DNA of 64,000 nucleotides from Aquabacterium sp. CECT 9606 (lineage in GTDB: Bacteria > Pseudomonadota > Gammaproteobacteria > Burkholderiales > Burkholderiaceae_C): contig NZ_CAKKNB010000003.1 of assembly GCF_918741295.1 (NCBI RefSeq), positions 434,001 to 498,000 of the forward strand, written 5' to 3'. The position numbers and the translations under genes are program-made. Under the pieces are notes generated by a model. The model searched no databases. It had not been told where the DNA came from and worked only from the letters and a program-made list of their open reading frames with translations. Every line of letters starts with the position of its first letter. The stretch's first letter is position 1. Below, piece by piece: positions 44,902 to 55,282 of the stretch.

Positions 44902-47226
44902 GTGAGCGCATGCCGCACCATCCGCCAGAAGTTCCTCGGGCCTGACGTCGCCCTGCGGGATATCCACGACTGGCGCGATCGGCTGTTGACCGCCATCTTG
45001 ATGGTTGCGCTGGTGATGGGTTCGCTCACGGCCGTGCCCAGCGTGATTCAAGCCTGGCGGGAAGGCCAGACCGCCATCGCCGCTGTGGATGCACTGGCAC
45101 TGGCCTGGGTCGTGTTCATGTGGCGCAAACGCGGGCTGAGTTTTCATTTCCGAGCCTGGAGCCTGCTGCTGGTGCTTTACGCCGTGGGCCTGGTGTTGCT
45201 GCTCACCATAGGCCCGGTCAGCCAGATCTACCTGATGGCCTTTCCGGTGATGGCGGCCTTGCTGCTGGGCTTGCGCGGCGCCTTGTTCGCCTTGGCCCTC
45301 GACGGGTTGACCTTGCTTCTGGTGGGCTACCTGGCCAATGCCGATTTCCAGCTCCCCGGGTTTCAAGGCCAGTCCCTGGGCAGATGGGCCGTCATCGCGG
45401 CGAACTTCATGTTCGTCGCCTCCCTGATCGCCCTCTCGTGCGCAACGCTGCTTCAGGGGCTGGAAAAATCGCTTGACCGGGTGAAGAAAGATGCCGCTGC
45501 ACGCGAGGTGTCCGAGGCCGCCCTGCGTGCCAGCGACGCCCGCTGGAAGCTCGCGCTGGAAAGCACTGGCGATGGCGTCTGGGACTGCGATCTCCAGCAC
45601 CGCAAGATCACCTTCTCGGACCGGTTCATTGAGATGTGCGGTTATGCGCCTGGTGAGTTGCCGCAAGACATTGACGCGCTGGACCACCTCATCCATCCCG
45701 AAGACCTGCCCCGCCTGAGGGAAGACCGGCTGGCCCACCTGGAAGGGCTCACACCCACCCATACCAATGAACACCGGGTTCGCTGCAAGGATGGCAGCTG
45801 GAAATGGCTCTTGACGCGGGGCCTGGTGATCGGCCGTGATGCAGATGGCCGCCCGCAACGCATGATCGGCACGCAAACCGACATCACGAGCCGCAAGCAA
45901 TCCGAGGCCTTGATCTGGCAACAGGCCAACTACGACGGCCTGACCGGCCTGCCCAACCGGCAGATGCTGCGCGACCGTCTGGAACAGGACATCAAGAAAT
46001 GCAAACGCGACGGGCAATCCGTGGCCGTGATGTTCATTGACCTGGATCACTTCAAGGAGGTGAATGACACGCTGGGGCATGACCATGGTGACATGTTGCT
46101 GATGGAAGCCGCACACCGAATCCGCCATTGCGTGCGCGACTCGGACACCGTCGCCCGGCTCGGTGGTGACGAGTTCACCGTTGTTTTGCCCGAGCTGGAC
46201 AAGCTGCCCCGGGTTGAGCAAATCGCGCAGGACATCATCGCCGTCCTGGGCGAGGTCTTCCAACTGGGCAACGAGCGCGCTTACGTGTCGGCCAGCATCG
46301 GCATCACCTTCTACCCGGACGATGCCACTGAGATCGAGGACTTGTTCAAGCAGGCCGACCAGGCCATGTACGTGGCCAAGGACAACGGCCGCAGCCGCTT
46401 CAGCTACTTCACGCCATCACTGCAGGAAGCAGCGCAAACGCGCGTGCGCCTGACCAACGACATGCGCATGGCCTTGACGGAGCAGCAGTTCAGGGTGTTT
46501 TACCAACCCATCGTCGACCTGCAAACCGGCCGGGTCCGCAAGGCCGAAGCCTTGATCCGCTGGCAGCACCCCACGCGCGGCATGGTCAGCCCGGCCATCT
46601 TCATCCCCATTGCCGAGTCGAGTGGCTTGATCAACGAGATCGGGGATTGGGTGTTCCGCGAGTCCGCGGCCCAGGTCAAGCGCTGGCGGGCGCAATACCA
46701 GCCAGACTTCCAGATCAGCGTGAACAAATCGCCGGTCCAGTTCCGCCACGAAGACAACACCCTGCAAGACTGGTTTGCGCACCTGGACAAGCTGGAGCTG
46801 CCCGGTCAGGCCATGGTGGTGGAGATCACAGAAGGGCTGCTGCTGGAGGCCAACGCCGACGTGAGCGGCCAACTGCAGGCGCTGCGTCAGGCAGGCATCG
46901 GCGTGTCGCTGGATGACTTTGGTACCGGCTACTCCTCGCTGTCCTACCTGCAGAAGTTCGACATCGACTACCTGAAGATCGACCAGACCTTTGTGCGCGG
47001 ACTGGCGCCCGCCTCCAAGAACCTGGCGCTGTGCAAAGCCATCATCGTGATGGCGCATGAACTGGGCATGCTGGTCGTGGCCGAAGGTGTGGAAACCGCC
47101 GAGCAACGCGCCTTGCTGACCGAGGCCGGCTGCGATTTCGGCCAGGGTTACCACTTCGCCAAACCCATGCCGGCCGATGACTTTGAAACCTGGTATCACA
47201 CCAATTTGCCCGCGCTGACCGCCTGA
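44902..47226 (+). CDS. Membrane-bound PAS-GGDEF-EAL cyclic-di-GMP protein
   Basis: The 774-residue protein starts at GTG 44902, with AAGGG about 8 nt upstream; an earlier TTG at 44755 would add 49 basic residues and abut the cysE stop. The N-terminal 190 residues hold about five membrane helices, followed by a PAS/PAC domain (about 205-330; HRVRCKDGSWKWLLTRGLVI). The GGDEF domain has an intact GGDEF at 421-425 and an RDSD inhibitory I-site nine residues earlier. The EAL domain (EAL at 549-551, DDFGTGYSS, EGVETAEQR) also looks catalytic. It could both make and break cyclic-di-GMP in response to a membrane or PAS-borne signal. Confidence 0.88.
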   Translation: MSACRTIRQKFLGPDVALRDIHDWRDRLLTAILMVALVMGSLTAVPSVIQAWREGQTAIAAVDALALAWVVFMWRKRGLSFHFRAWSLLLVLYAVGLVLLLTIGPVSQIYLMAFPVMAALLLGLRGALFALALDGLTLLLVGYLANADFQLPGFQGQSLGRWAVIAANFMFVASLIALSCATLLQGLEKSLDRVKKDAAAREVSEAALRASDARWKLALESTGDGVWDCDLQHRKITFSDRFIEMCGYAPGELPQDIDALDHLIHPEDLPRLREDRLAHLEGLTPTHTNEHRVRCKDGSWKWLLTRGLVIGRDADGRPQRMIGTQTDITSRKQSEALIWQQANYDGLTGLPNRQMLRDRLEQDIKKCKRDGQSVAVMFIDLDHFKEVNDTLGHDHGDMLLMEAAHRIRHCVRDSDTVARLGGDEFTVVLPELDKLPRVEQIAQDIIAVLGEVFQLGNERAYVSASIGITFYPDDATEIEDLFKQADQAMYVAKDNGRSRFSYFTPSLQEAAQTRVRLTNDMRMALTEQQFRVFYQPIVDLQTGRVRKAEALIRWQHPTRGMVSPAIFIPIAESSGLINEIGDWVFRESAAQVKRWRAQYQPDFQISVNKSPVQFRHEDNTLQDWFAHLDKLELPGQAMVVEITEGLLLEANADVSGQLQALRQAGIGVSLDDFGTGYSSLSYLQKFDIDYLKIDQTFVRGLAPASKNLALCKAIIVMAHELGMLVVAEGVETAEQRALLTEAGCDFGQGYHFAKPMPADDFETWYHTNLPALTA

Positions 47227-47282
47227 TAAGATCTTGCCATCAAGCCATGCTCGGGAGGGAGCAAGTTGGTGATTCAAGCCTG

Positions 47283-48005
47283 ATGTCGCTCGACACGCTC
47301 TACACCGCCGAAACGCCTGAGGGCATCGCCTTGTCCCTGCGGCCCGCTGGCGTGATGTCCCGCTCCCTGGCCTACCTGGTCGATGCCGGCATTCGCCTGG
47401 TCATCTTCTTCTTCGCGGCCCTCATCGCCCGCCCCATGGGTGGCGTGGGGACGGCCTTCCTGATGATCCTGTACTTCGCGCTCGAGTGGTTTTACCCGGT
47501 CGTCTTCGAACTGACCAAATCGGGGGCCACGCCGGGCAAACGCATGTTGGGCTTGCACGTGGTGATGGATTCGGGCCTGCCCATCACCCCGGCGGCCTCG
47601 GTCACGCGCAACCTGTTGCGCGCGGCCGATTTCCTGCCCCTGGGCTATGCGGCTGGCATGCTGTCCATGATCACCCGACACGATTTCAAGCGCTTGGGCG
47701 ATCTGGCTGCGGGCACTTTGGTGGTCTACCACCAGACCGTGCAACTGCATGGCGTGCCACCACCCGCACCGGCCACGCCGCCCGCCCGAAAACTGTCGCC
47801 CAGCGAGCAAGCCGCCATCATCTCCTGGGCCGGGCGCTCGGGGCGATTGACTGCAGCCAGGCTGGATGAACTGGCGGTGCTGGCCAACTCGGTGACCCGC
47901 CAGGAAACCGGTCTGCACGCGAAAGGCGAGCACGATGCCACGCGGCGGCTGCAAGGCGTGGCGCAATGGCTGCTCGGCCACCGCCAGGGAGGCGGCTCGC
48001 CATGA
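47283..48005 (+). CDS. RDD-family membrane protein
   Basis: The 240-residue protein has an RDD domain: RSLAYLVDAGIRLVIFFFAA, with the family Arg and Asp, then SGATPGKRMLGLHVVM and FKRLGDLAAGTLVVY. Three or four membrane helices are visible. The C-terminal 70 residues are soluble and Ala/Pro-rich. It is the first gene of a six-to-seven-gene cluster and overlaps the SpoIIM-like gene by 4 bp. The function of this family is unknown; in such clusters it is thought to be part of a membrane complex with the MoxR ATPase. Confidence 0.85.
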   Translation: MSLDTLYTAETPEGIALSLRPAGVMSRSLAYLVDAGIRLVIFFFAALIARPMGGVGTAFLMILYFALEWFYPVVFELTKSGATPGKRMLGLHVVMDSGLPITPAASVTRNLLRAADFLPLGYAAGMLSMITRHDFKRLGDLAAGTLVVYHQTVQLHGVPPPAPATPPARKLSPSEQAAIISWAGRSGRLTAARLDELAVLANSVTRQETGLHAKGEHDATRRLQGVAQWLLGHRQGGGSP

Positions 48006-49015
48006 CGCCATTGCAGTTCGAGAAGAACCACTCCGCCATCTGGGCCGAGCTTGAGGCCGCGCTGGACCGCCTGGAAGGCCTGAAGAACATCAAGAAGCCC
48101 AAACGCGGCGAACCGCCCCTGCCCGCCGTGGACGGCGCCCGCGTGGCCGCGCTGTACCGGCGCAGTTGCGAGCACCTGGCCTTGGCACAGGCACGCGCCT
48201 ACCCCATCCACGTGACTCAGCGCCTTGAGACGCTGACCCAGCGCGGACACCGCCTCATCTACCGTCAGCATGACTACGGCGTGGCGCGCCTGAAGCAACT
48301 CGTGCTGGTCGGTTTTCCGCAAAGTGTGCGCGGCCACCGCTGGTACCTGCTGGTGGCCACCTTGTTGTTCGTGGTTCCCATGGTGGCGATCGGCTGGACC
48401 ACTTACCTGGACCCTGGCTTCGTGCTGCACCTGATGGACGCCAATGAAGTCCAGAACTTCGACAGCATGTATGGCGACAGCAACCGGTCCATCGGCCAAC
48501 AACGGCGCGCCTCGACCGACTGGCAGATGTTCGGCTACTACATCCAGCACAACATCGGCATCGGCTTTCAATGCTTTGCCAGCGGGCTGTTCTGGGGCCT
48601 GGGCAGTTTGTTCTACCTGGTCTTCAACGGGCAGTCCATCGGCGCGGTGGCCGGCTACCTCACCGCGCGTGGCTACTCCGAAACCTTCTACTCCTTCGTG
48701 GTCACCCACTCGGCGTTCGAGCTCACCGCCATCGTGCTGTCGGGGGCGGCGGGCTTGCGCTTGGGGCATGCGTTGTTGTCGCCTGGGCGCCTCACGCGGC
48801 TTGAATCACTCAAGCATGCTGCCAAGGATGCCATCACCGTGGTCTATGGCGTGATGGGCCTGCTGTTGATCGCAGCCGCCGTCGAGGCCTTCTGGTCGTC
48901 AGCCCGCTGGGTGGCGCCGGGCGTCAAGTATGGCGTGGGGGCCACTTGCTGGGTGCTGGTGATCGCTTATCTGGGCTGGCAAGGGCGCCCGGCCAGGAGC
49001 CCCCATGCGGATTGA
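48002..49015 (+). CDS. SpoIIM-family (DUF95) membrane protein
   Basis: The 337-residue protein has an N-terminal soluble helical part (TPLQFEKNHSAIWAELEAAL) and a DUF95/stage II sporulation M-like membrane domain with five to six helices (YYIQHNIGIGFQCFASGLFW; FNGQSIGAVAGYLTARG). The organism is not expected to sporulate; outside Firmicutes the family is a companion of MoxR/DUF58 genes. It overlaps both neighbours by a few bases. Confidence 0.87.
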   Translation: MTPLQFEKNHSAIWAELEAALDRLEGLKNIKKPKRGEPPLPAVDGARVAALYRRSCEHLALAQARAYPIHVTQRLETLTQRGHRLIYRQHDYGVARLKQLVLVGFPQSVRGHRWYLLVATLLFVVPMVAIGWTTYLDPGFVLHLMDANEVQNFDSMYGDSNRSIGQQRRASTDWQMFGYYIQHNIGIGFQCFASGLFWGLGSLFYLVFNGQSIGAVAGYLTARGYSETFYSFVVTHSAFELTAIVLSGAAGLRLGHALLSPGRLTRLESLKHAAKDAITVVYGVMGLLLIAAAVEAFWSSARWVAPGVKYGVGATCWVLVIAYLGWQGRPARSPHAD

Positions 49016-49739
49016 TGCGCTGACGGTTGAGCTGCGCCCGCGCAGCATGTACGAGGCCTCGGACCTGGGCGTGCTGCTGGTGCAGACCCACGCCCGCTCG
49101 GTCTGGCGCACCTGCGGTCCGGTCTTTGGGGTGGTCATGCTGCTGGCCCTGTCCACGGTTGAGATCGCCCCGTGGCTGCCCGGCCTGCTCATCTTCTGGC
49201 TCAAGCCCTGGCTGGACCGCAGTGTGCTGTTCGTGCTCTCGCGCGCCCTGTTCGGGCAGCCAACCACCTTCGCCGATTTGTGGCATGCCCGCTCCAGCGT
49301 CTGGTGGCAGCAATTGCCCCGCACCCTGACCTTTCGCCGGCTGTCACCCTGGCGGTCTTTCACACAGCCCATCTACCAACTGGAGGGCCAATCCGGCCGC
49401 GCCTTGCGTCAGCGAAGCTCGCAACTGCTGTCGGGCCAGCGCTGGGAGGCCAGCCTGATGCACACCGTCTTTGCCACCGCTGAGATGGTGCTCAACATCG
49501 GCCTGGTCGGCGTGCTGATCTGGCTGGCCCCCAATGGCGGCGGACTGGGTTTTTTCCAGTGGCTCACCAGCTCCGACCACGTGCTGACGTCGCTGCTGGG
49601 CACCCTGGCGTATGCCGTGGTGGTATTAGTGCTGGAGCCGTTCTACGTGGCGGCCGGCTTTGCCATGTACCTCAACCGCCGTGTCGAGCTTGAGGCCTGG
49701 GATGTCGAGCAGGAGTTCCGGCGTGCATTCAGTGCTTGA
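49005..49739 (+). CDS. Predicted membrane protein of the MoxR cluster
   Basis: The 244-residue protein begins RIDALTVELRPRSMYEASDL and has about four hydrophobic segments, including VFGVVMLLALSTVEIAPWLP and LVGVLIWLAPNGGGLGFFQW. I do not recognise a named domain. Its overlap of 11 bp with the SpoIIM-like gene and placement before the DUF4129 gene show that it belongs to the same operon. A structural or scaffold role in the membrane is an inference from context only. Confidence 0.75.
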   Translation: MRIDALTVELRPRSMYEASDLGVLLVQTHARSVWRTCGPVFGVVMLLALSTVEIAPWLPGLLIFWLKPWLDRSVLFVLSRALFGQPTTFADLWHARSSVWWQQLPRTLTFRRLSPWRSFTQPIYQLEGQSGRALRQRSSQLLSGQRWEASLMHTVFATAEMVLNIGLVGVLIWLAPNGGGLGFFQWLTSSDHVLTSLLGTLAYAVVVLVLEPFYVAAGFAMYLNRRVELEAWDVEQEFRRAFSA

Positions 49740-49743
49740 TCCG

Positions 49744-50490
49744 ATGAAGGCGTGCCGCACCACCCTCCTGCTGCTGGCCCTGTGCGCCGGTCATGGTCTG
49801 AGCTGCGGCCAGACGGTGCCACCGCCATCGCGCGAGCAGGTGCAATCGGCCCGCGACCAGGTCCGCAAGGACCCCAACCTGGGCGGCACCCGTCAGGAGC
49901 AAACCTTGCGCCTCAAGGACATGGACGCCTGGAAATCCAAGCCGGCCAAGAGTGAACCGCCCCCCATGTGGTTGGTCGGCATGGCGCGCTGGATCGCGGA
50001 CGCGGGCCGGCTGCTCATCTGGGCCCTTGGGGCAGTGGCCGTGGCCTTGTTCCTGGTGGGATTGCGCCATTGGATTCGGGTGCGCGCCGACGTGGTGAAC
50101 ATCAAGACGCTGAAGTTGCCCAGCCACGTTCGCGAGCTGGACATCCGGCCGGAAAGCCTGCCCGACCAGATCGGGGCCACCGCGCGCGGCCTGTGGCTGC
50201 GCGGCGAGCACCATGCGGCACTGTCGCTGTTGTACCGGGGCGCCCTGTCCCGGCTGGTGCACGATCACGCTGTGCCGATCCGCGCGGCCAGCACCGAAGG
50301 TGAATGCGTGCAACTGGCCGCGCTCAGCCTGAGCCCCGAGCGGAGCGCCTTCGTGTCGCAACTGGTGAGCGCCTGGCAACTCACGGTGTATGGCGCGCGC
50401 ACGCCCGATTCAGTCAGCGTGCTGGCCCTGTGCACCAACTTTGATGTCCACCTAAGCCCCATCGCGCCCCAGCCGGAGACCAAGCGGTGA
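49744..50490 (+). CDS. DUF4129-type membrane protein
   Basis: The 248-residue protein has a signal-like N-terminus with a Cys at about residue 21 (GHGLSCGQ), one central membrane helix (LLIWALGAVAVALFLVGLRH) and a soluble region with AARGLWLRGEHHAALSLLYR, the mark of DUF4129. ATG 49744 lies 4 bp after the previous stop. It overlaps the next gene by 4 bp. DUF4129 proteins accompany MoxR/DUF58 genes; their biochemical role is not known. Confidence 0.8.
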   Translation: MKACRTTLLLLALCAGHGLSCGQTVPPPSREQVQSARDQVRKDPNLGGTRQEQTLRLKDMDAWKSKPAKSEPPPMWLVGMARWIADAGRLLIWALGAVAVALFLVGLRHWIRVRADVVNIKTLKLPSHVRELDIRPESLPDQIGATARGLWLRGEHHAALSLLYRGALSRLVHDHAVPIRAASTEGECVQLAALSLSPERSAFVSQLVSAWQLTVYGARTPDSVSVLALCTNFDVHLSPIAPQPETKR

Positions 50491-51701
50491 AGCTCGATCT
50501 CTTGCTGAAAGCATTGCTGATGGCTTTGTTGCTGGCCGTGGGCGCATGGATCGCCACCCGCACCGAGTGGGTCACGGAAGAAGTGGCCACACCGCCCAAA
50601 GGCGAGGCACTGACCAACGAGCTGTACGCCACCCAGCAACTGCTGCGCCATCTGGGCGCCAAGGTGGTCCACCCCAAAGAGTTTTCCACCATGCCGCCGC
50701 GCCAGGCAACGCTGTTGCTGAACTCCTGGCACTGGGATTTGTTTCCCGAACGCGAACGCCTGCTGCGCGCCTGGGTGCACGGCGGCGGCCACCTCGTCAT
50801 CAGCGCCGACATGCTCTACAACCAGCGCCTTCAAGCCTGGCTGCCCATCCAGTTGATGGATGACGAAAATGAAGATGAGGATGAAGAGGAGGCAAAGGAT
50901 CCCGTGCCCGCCCCGGCATCAGCACCCTCGGTGCTTCAAAAGCCCAAGGTACCTGACTGCGACAAAGTCATCGAGCCCGATGGCGTGAGGCCGGCTTACG
51001 GTGAACGGCGCGAGTACAGCCTCTGCGGCGGACACGGCTATCCCCGGATCAAGGCGCCAACACCAGTTCAGTGGGCCATTGAGGGTGATCGGGGCCACGA
51101 TGTGGTGCGCATTTCCGTCGGGCAAGGCAGCGTCACCGTGGTCACCAGCGAACGGCTGTTCCTCAACGACCAGGTCTTGTTGGGTGACAACGCCCTGCTG
51201 GCCATGGCCACCTTGCAAGTGCGCAAAGGCACGGAAATCTGGTTTGTGTCTGAAGAGGCGCGTCCGCCCTTGCTCACGTGGCTTTGGACACAAGGCTGGG
51301 TCGCCGTGGTGCTGGGTTTGCTGGCTGTGGCCGCCGCATTGTGGCGCGGTGCCATCCGCTTTGGCCCGCTGTCGGCCAAGCCGGTGCATGGCCGCCGCTC
51401 CATCGCAGAGCAAGTCAAAGGCACCGCCCAATTCCTCAGCCACCACGGGGCCCACGCCTTGCACGCGGCCCAGGTTCGCGCCCTGAATGAGGCCGCGCAA
51501 AACCACCTGCCCAATTACGCCACGCTGGAGCGCGGCGCACGCGCCAAAGCCCTGGCCCAAGCCACGGGTCTGGACGCCGATGCCCTCGCGCGCGCACTCG
51601 ACAGCAAAGTCAAACGCTCCGACCGCGAACTGGCGCCCACGCTCGAATTGCTGGAGACAGCCCGCCGGCGCCTCAAGCCCTCCACACCATCCAGCCGATG
51701 A
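50487..51701 (+). CDS. DUF4350-containing membrane protein
   Basis: The 404-residue protein has an N-terminal anchor (LLKALLMALLLAVGAWIATR), a DUF4350 domain (about 40-250), a second membrane helix near 273-290 (WVAVVLGLLAVAAALWRGAI) and a helical cytoplasmic tail. A run of acidic residues (DDENEDEDEEEAKD, about 128-141) interrupts the DUF4350 region and is followed by a Pro/Ala stretch; it looks like a flexible loop or cation-binding patch. Two Cys pairs (PDCDK, SLCGG) lie just after it. Confidence 0.82.
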   Translation: MKLDLLLKALLMALLLAVGAWIATRTEWVTEEVATPPKGEALTNELYATQQLLRHLGAKVVHPKEFSTMPPRQATLLLNSWHWDLFPERERLLRAWVHGGGHLVISADMLYNQRLQAWLPIQLMDDENEDEDEEEAKDPVPAPASAPSVLQKPKVPDCDKVIEPDGVRPAYGERREYSLCGGHGYPRIKAPTPVQWAIEGDRGHDVVRISVGQGSVTVVTSERLFLNDQVLLGDNALLAMATLQVRKGTEIWFVSEEARPPLLTWLWTQGWVAVVLGLLAVAAALWRGAIRFGPLSAKPVHGRRSIAEQVKGTAQFLSHHGAHALHAAQVRALNEAAQNHLPNYATLERGARAKALAQATGLDADALARALDSKVKRSDRELAPTLELLETARRRLKPSTPSSR

Positions 51702-51710
51702 GAACACCCG

Positions 51711-52709
<999 letters not shown>

Positions 52710-52722
52710 CTTGGCACGCCCG

Positions 52723-54081
52723 ATGAGCCTGACCTTGATCCCCAGCCGCCGCGCGGTCACCGCGCTGACGGTACTCGCCCTGGCCAGCGCCTGCGCCTTG
52801 GTGGCGGGCGCGCCCTTGGCCGCAGTGGGATTGGTTTCAGGCTTGGTGCTGCTGGCGGGTATCGCTTGGGCGGGACTGGATCTTTGGCGCAGCGAGCAAG
52901 CCTGGCGCCAATCGCCCTTGCGCATCGAGCGCACCGTGCCCCACGCGTTGGCCCTGGGGGTTCAGCGGGTGCTCAGCCTCACGGTGATCAACGAAGGCAG
53001 CCGGACATGGCAAGTGGCCTTGTTCGATGAAGTTGACCCCAAGTTGGAGTTCCAAGGCCTGCCGCAGAACGTGAGCATCCCCGCGGGCAGCCGGGTTGAC
53101 GTGCGCTACACCGTCACGCCACGCCAGCGCGGCATCGTGCATTTTGGCGCCACCCAGGTGCGCATGCAGACCCTGGGCAGCAGCTTCGAAACCCTGCGCC
53201 CACTGGGGCAGGCGCAAAGCCTGCACGTTTACCCCAACTTCGCGGCCGTGGCGGGCTATGCCTGGCTGGCTGGCGACCGCCGTCTGGCGCAAATCGGCAT
53301 CAAGAGCTACGCCCAGCGCGGCATGGGCACCGATTTCAAGCAATTGACCGACTACAAGATGGGCGACCCCATCCGCCACATCGACTGGAAAGCCACCATG
53401 CGCCATGGTCGCCCCATCGTGCGCGAGTTCCAGGATGAGCGCGATCAATGCGTGATCTTCCTGCTGGATTGCGGGCGCCGCATGCGGGCCGACGAAGGCG
53501 TGGTCAGCGCCGATGGCAGCCATTTTGACCAAGCCCTGAACGCCCTGATGCTGATGAGCTATGTGGCGCTGAAAGACGGCGACGAGGTCGGGGCCATGAC
53601 CTTTGGCACGGCCCCCGGCCAGCAACGGCACTTTGCACCTCGCAAGGGGTCGTCCACCCTCAATGCCCTGATGGCCCGCCTGCACGACATCGAACCCGAC
53701 GCCACCCATTCCGACTACCTGATGGCCGCCCAGGACCTGCTGCGCGTGCAGCACAAACGCGCGCTGGTCGTGTTGTTGACCAACTTCAGGGACGAGGACT
53801 CGGCCGAGCTGCAGCCCGCGCTGAAGCTGCTGCGCGCACGCCACCTGGTGCTGGTGGCCAGCCTGCGCGAACGGGTGCTGCGTGAAGTGGCCGAGCAAGC
53901 CATCGAGCAACCCCGCCAGGCCATCGAGGTGGCCGGCGCCCACTTGTTCGAGCAGGCCCGGCGCGATGCGTTTCGCCGGGTCGTCGGCCTCGATGCCCTC
54001 TCGGTGGACGTGGAGCCTGGCCAGTTGGCCGTCGCCCTGGTCAACCGTTACCACGCCGTCAAGCGCTCAGGTTTGCTTTGA
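52723..54081 (+). CDS. DUF58 (VWA-like) protein
   Basis: The 452-residue protein has two N-terminal membrane helices (about 10-50), a beta-rich middle and the DUF58 signature GDPIRHIDWKATMRHGRPIV followed by a von Willebrand A-like fold with FLLDCGRRMRADEGV as a degenerate MIDAS region. It is the likely partner of the MoxR ATPase. ATG 52723 is chosen because the much longer in-frame reading would overlap nearly the whole 3' half of the MoxR gene. Confidence 0.88.
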   Translation: MSLTLIPSRRAVTALTVLALASACALVAGAPLAAVGLVSGLVLLAGIAWAGLDLWRSEQAWRQSPLRIERTVPHALALGVQRVLSLTVINEGSRTWQVALFDEVDPKLEFQGLPQNVSIPAGSRVDVRYTVTPRQRGIVHFGATQVRMQTLGSSFETLRPLGQAQSLHVYPNFAAVAGYAWLAGDRRLAQIGIKSYAQRGMGTDFKQLTDYKMGDPIRHIDWKATMRHGRPIVREFQDERDQCVIFLLDCGRRMRADEGVVSADGSHFDQALNALMLMSYVALKDGDEVGAMTFGTAPGQQRHFAPRKGSSTLNALMARLHDIEPDATHSDYLMAAQDLLRVQHKRALVVLLTNFRDEDSAELQPALKLLRARHLVLVASLRERVLREVAEQAIEQPRQAIEVAGAHLFEQARRDAFRRVVGLDALSVDVEPGQLAVALVNRYHAVKRSGLL

Positions 54082-54107
54082 TTTGATTTTCAACCCCAAG
54101 GAGGACG

Positions 54108-54650
54108 ATGATGAGTGTTGCCAATCCCTACCAACCACCCCGCGCCGATGTGGCCGATGTTCGAAGCTCGTCGACAAGCTACCAGCCTGTGAAGTTCTGG
54201 TCTCGGCAGGGCCGAGTCAGCCGCCTGCAGTACCTGGGATATTTGATGGGCGGCTACCTGCTGACGATTGCCGCCGCGGCCCTCCTGGGCGGCATTGCCG
54301 GCGCGCTGGGCTTTGCAAAGGTGGCGCCCTTTGTGGGCTTTGTCGCACTGGTGCCCTATTTCGTGTTCTCGATCATCATGTTGATCCAGCGCACGCATGA
54401 CATGGGATGGTCAGGCTGGGCGGCTTTGCTCGCACTCATCCCCTTTGCAGCGCTGGTGTGGATGTTCAAGGCGGGCACGCCTGGCGAAAACCGCTTTGGC
54501 GCACCGCCCCCACCCAACACCACCAGCGTGAAATTGCTGGCGTGCACGCCCGTGCTGATCGGGATATTGGCGGCAATCGCACTCCCCGCTTATCAAGACT
54601 ATGTGCAGCGCGCCAAAGCCGCACAACTCCAGCAGCAATCAGCGCCCTGA
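54108..54650 (+). CDS. DUF805 membrane protein with a pilin-like C-terminal helix
   Basis: The 180-residue protein has a short N-terminal soluble part (NPYQPPRADV), a DUF805 domain with about three membrane helices (SRLQYLGYLMGGYLLTIAAA; QRTHDMGWSGWAALLALIPF) and a final helix reading LIGILAAIALPAYQDYVQRA. That helix is strikingly like the N-terminal helix of type IV pilins but lies at the C-terminus and lacks the FTLIE prepilin site. Two ATG codons could start it. Its function is unknown. Confidence 0.83.
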   Translation: MMSVANPYQPPRADVADVRSSSTSYQPVKFWSRQGRVSRLQYLGYLMGGYLLTIAAAALLGGIAGALGFAKVAPFVGFVALVPYFVFSIIMLIQRTHDMGWSGWAALLALIPFAALVWMFKAGTPGENRFGAPPPPNTTSVKLLACTPVLIGILAAIALPAYQDYVQRAKAAQLQQQSAP

Positions 54651-54664
54651 GGGAGCTCAATGAC

Positions 54665-55279
54665 TCAGGTCGTCAGCACGGTCCGCTGTGCTGACTTGGG
54701 CCGGAAAGCCGCGCACACCTGGGCATCGGTCTCAATGTAGGGGCCGCCAATCAGGTCAATGCAGTACGGCACCGCCGCGAAAATGCCGGGGACCACCGAG
54801 CGGCCCTCGACATCACGCAGCCCTTCCAGCGTTTCAGCGATGGACTTGGGCTGCCCCGGCAGGTTCAGGATCAAAGCCTGCTTGCGGATCACCGCCGTTT
54901 GCCGCGACAAGATCGCGGTGGGCACAAAGCGCAGGCTGATCTGGCGCATCTGCTCGCCAAACCCCGGCATTTCCTTGTCGGCCACGTCCAGCGTGGCCTC
55001 GGGGGTCACATCACGTGGCGCAGGCCCGGTGCCACCCGTGGTCAGCACCAGGTGGCAACCCTGCACGTCCACCAGATCGCGCAGAGCGGCAGCAATGCCC
55101 TCGCGCTCATCGGGGATCAGGCGGGGCACCCAGGTGATCGGGTTGCGCACGGCGCGCCCCAGCCAATCCTGCAAGGCCGGCAAGCCCTTGTCTGTGTAAA
55201 CGCCCGAACTGGCCCGATCAGAGATCGACACCACCCCGATGCGAACCTCGTCCAGTTGGGTGCAAGTCAAATCGCTCAC
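54665..55279 (-). CDS. mog: Molybdopterin adenylyltransferase (MogA-like)
   Basis: The 204-residue enzyme adenylylates molybdopterin before metal insertion. It has RIGVVSISDRASSGVYTDKG near the start and the MPT-binding motif LTTGGTGPAPRDVTPEATLD at about 79-98, then ILNLPGQPKSIAETLEGL. It lies 3 bp after darP on the same strand. Its length suits the longer MogA of betaproteobacteria. Confidence 0.92.
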   Translation of the reverse strand: MSDLTCTQLDEVRIGVVSISDRASSGVYTDKGLPALQDWLGRAVRNPITWVPRLIPDEREGIAAALRDLVDVQGCHLVLTTGGTGPAPRDVTPEATLDVADKEMPGFGEQMRQISLRFVPTAILSRQTAVIRKQALILNLPGQPKSIAETLEGLRDVEGRSVVPGIFAAVPYCIDLIGGPYIETDAQVCAAFRPKSAQRTVLTT

Positions 55280-55282
55280 GCG

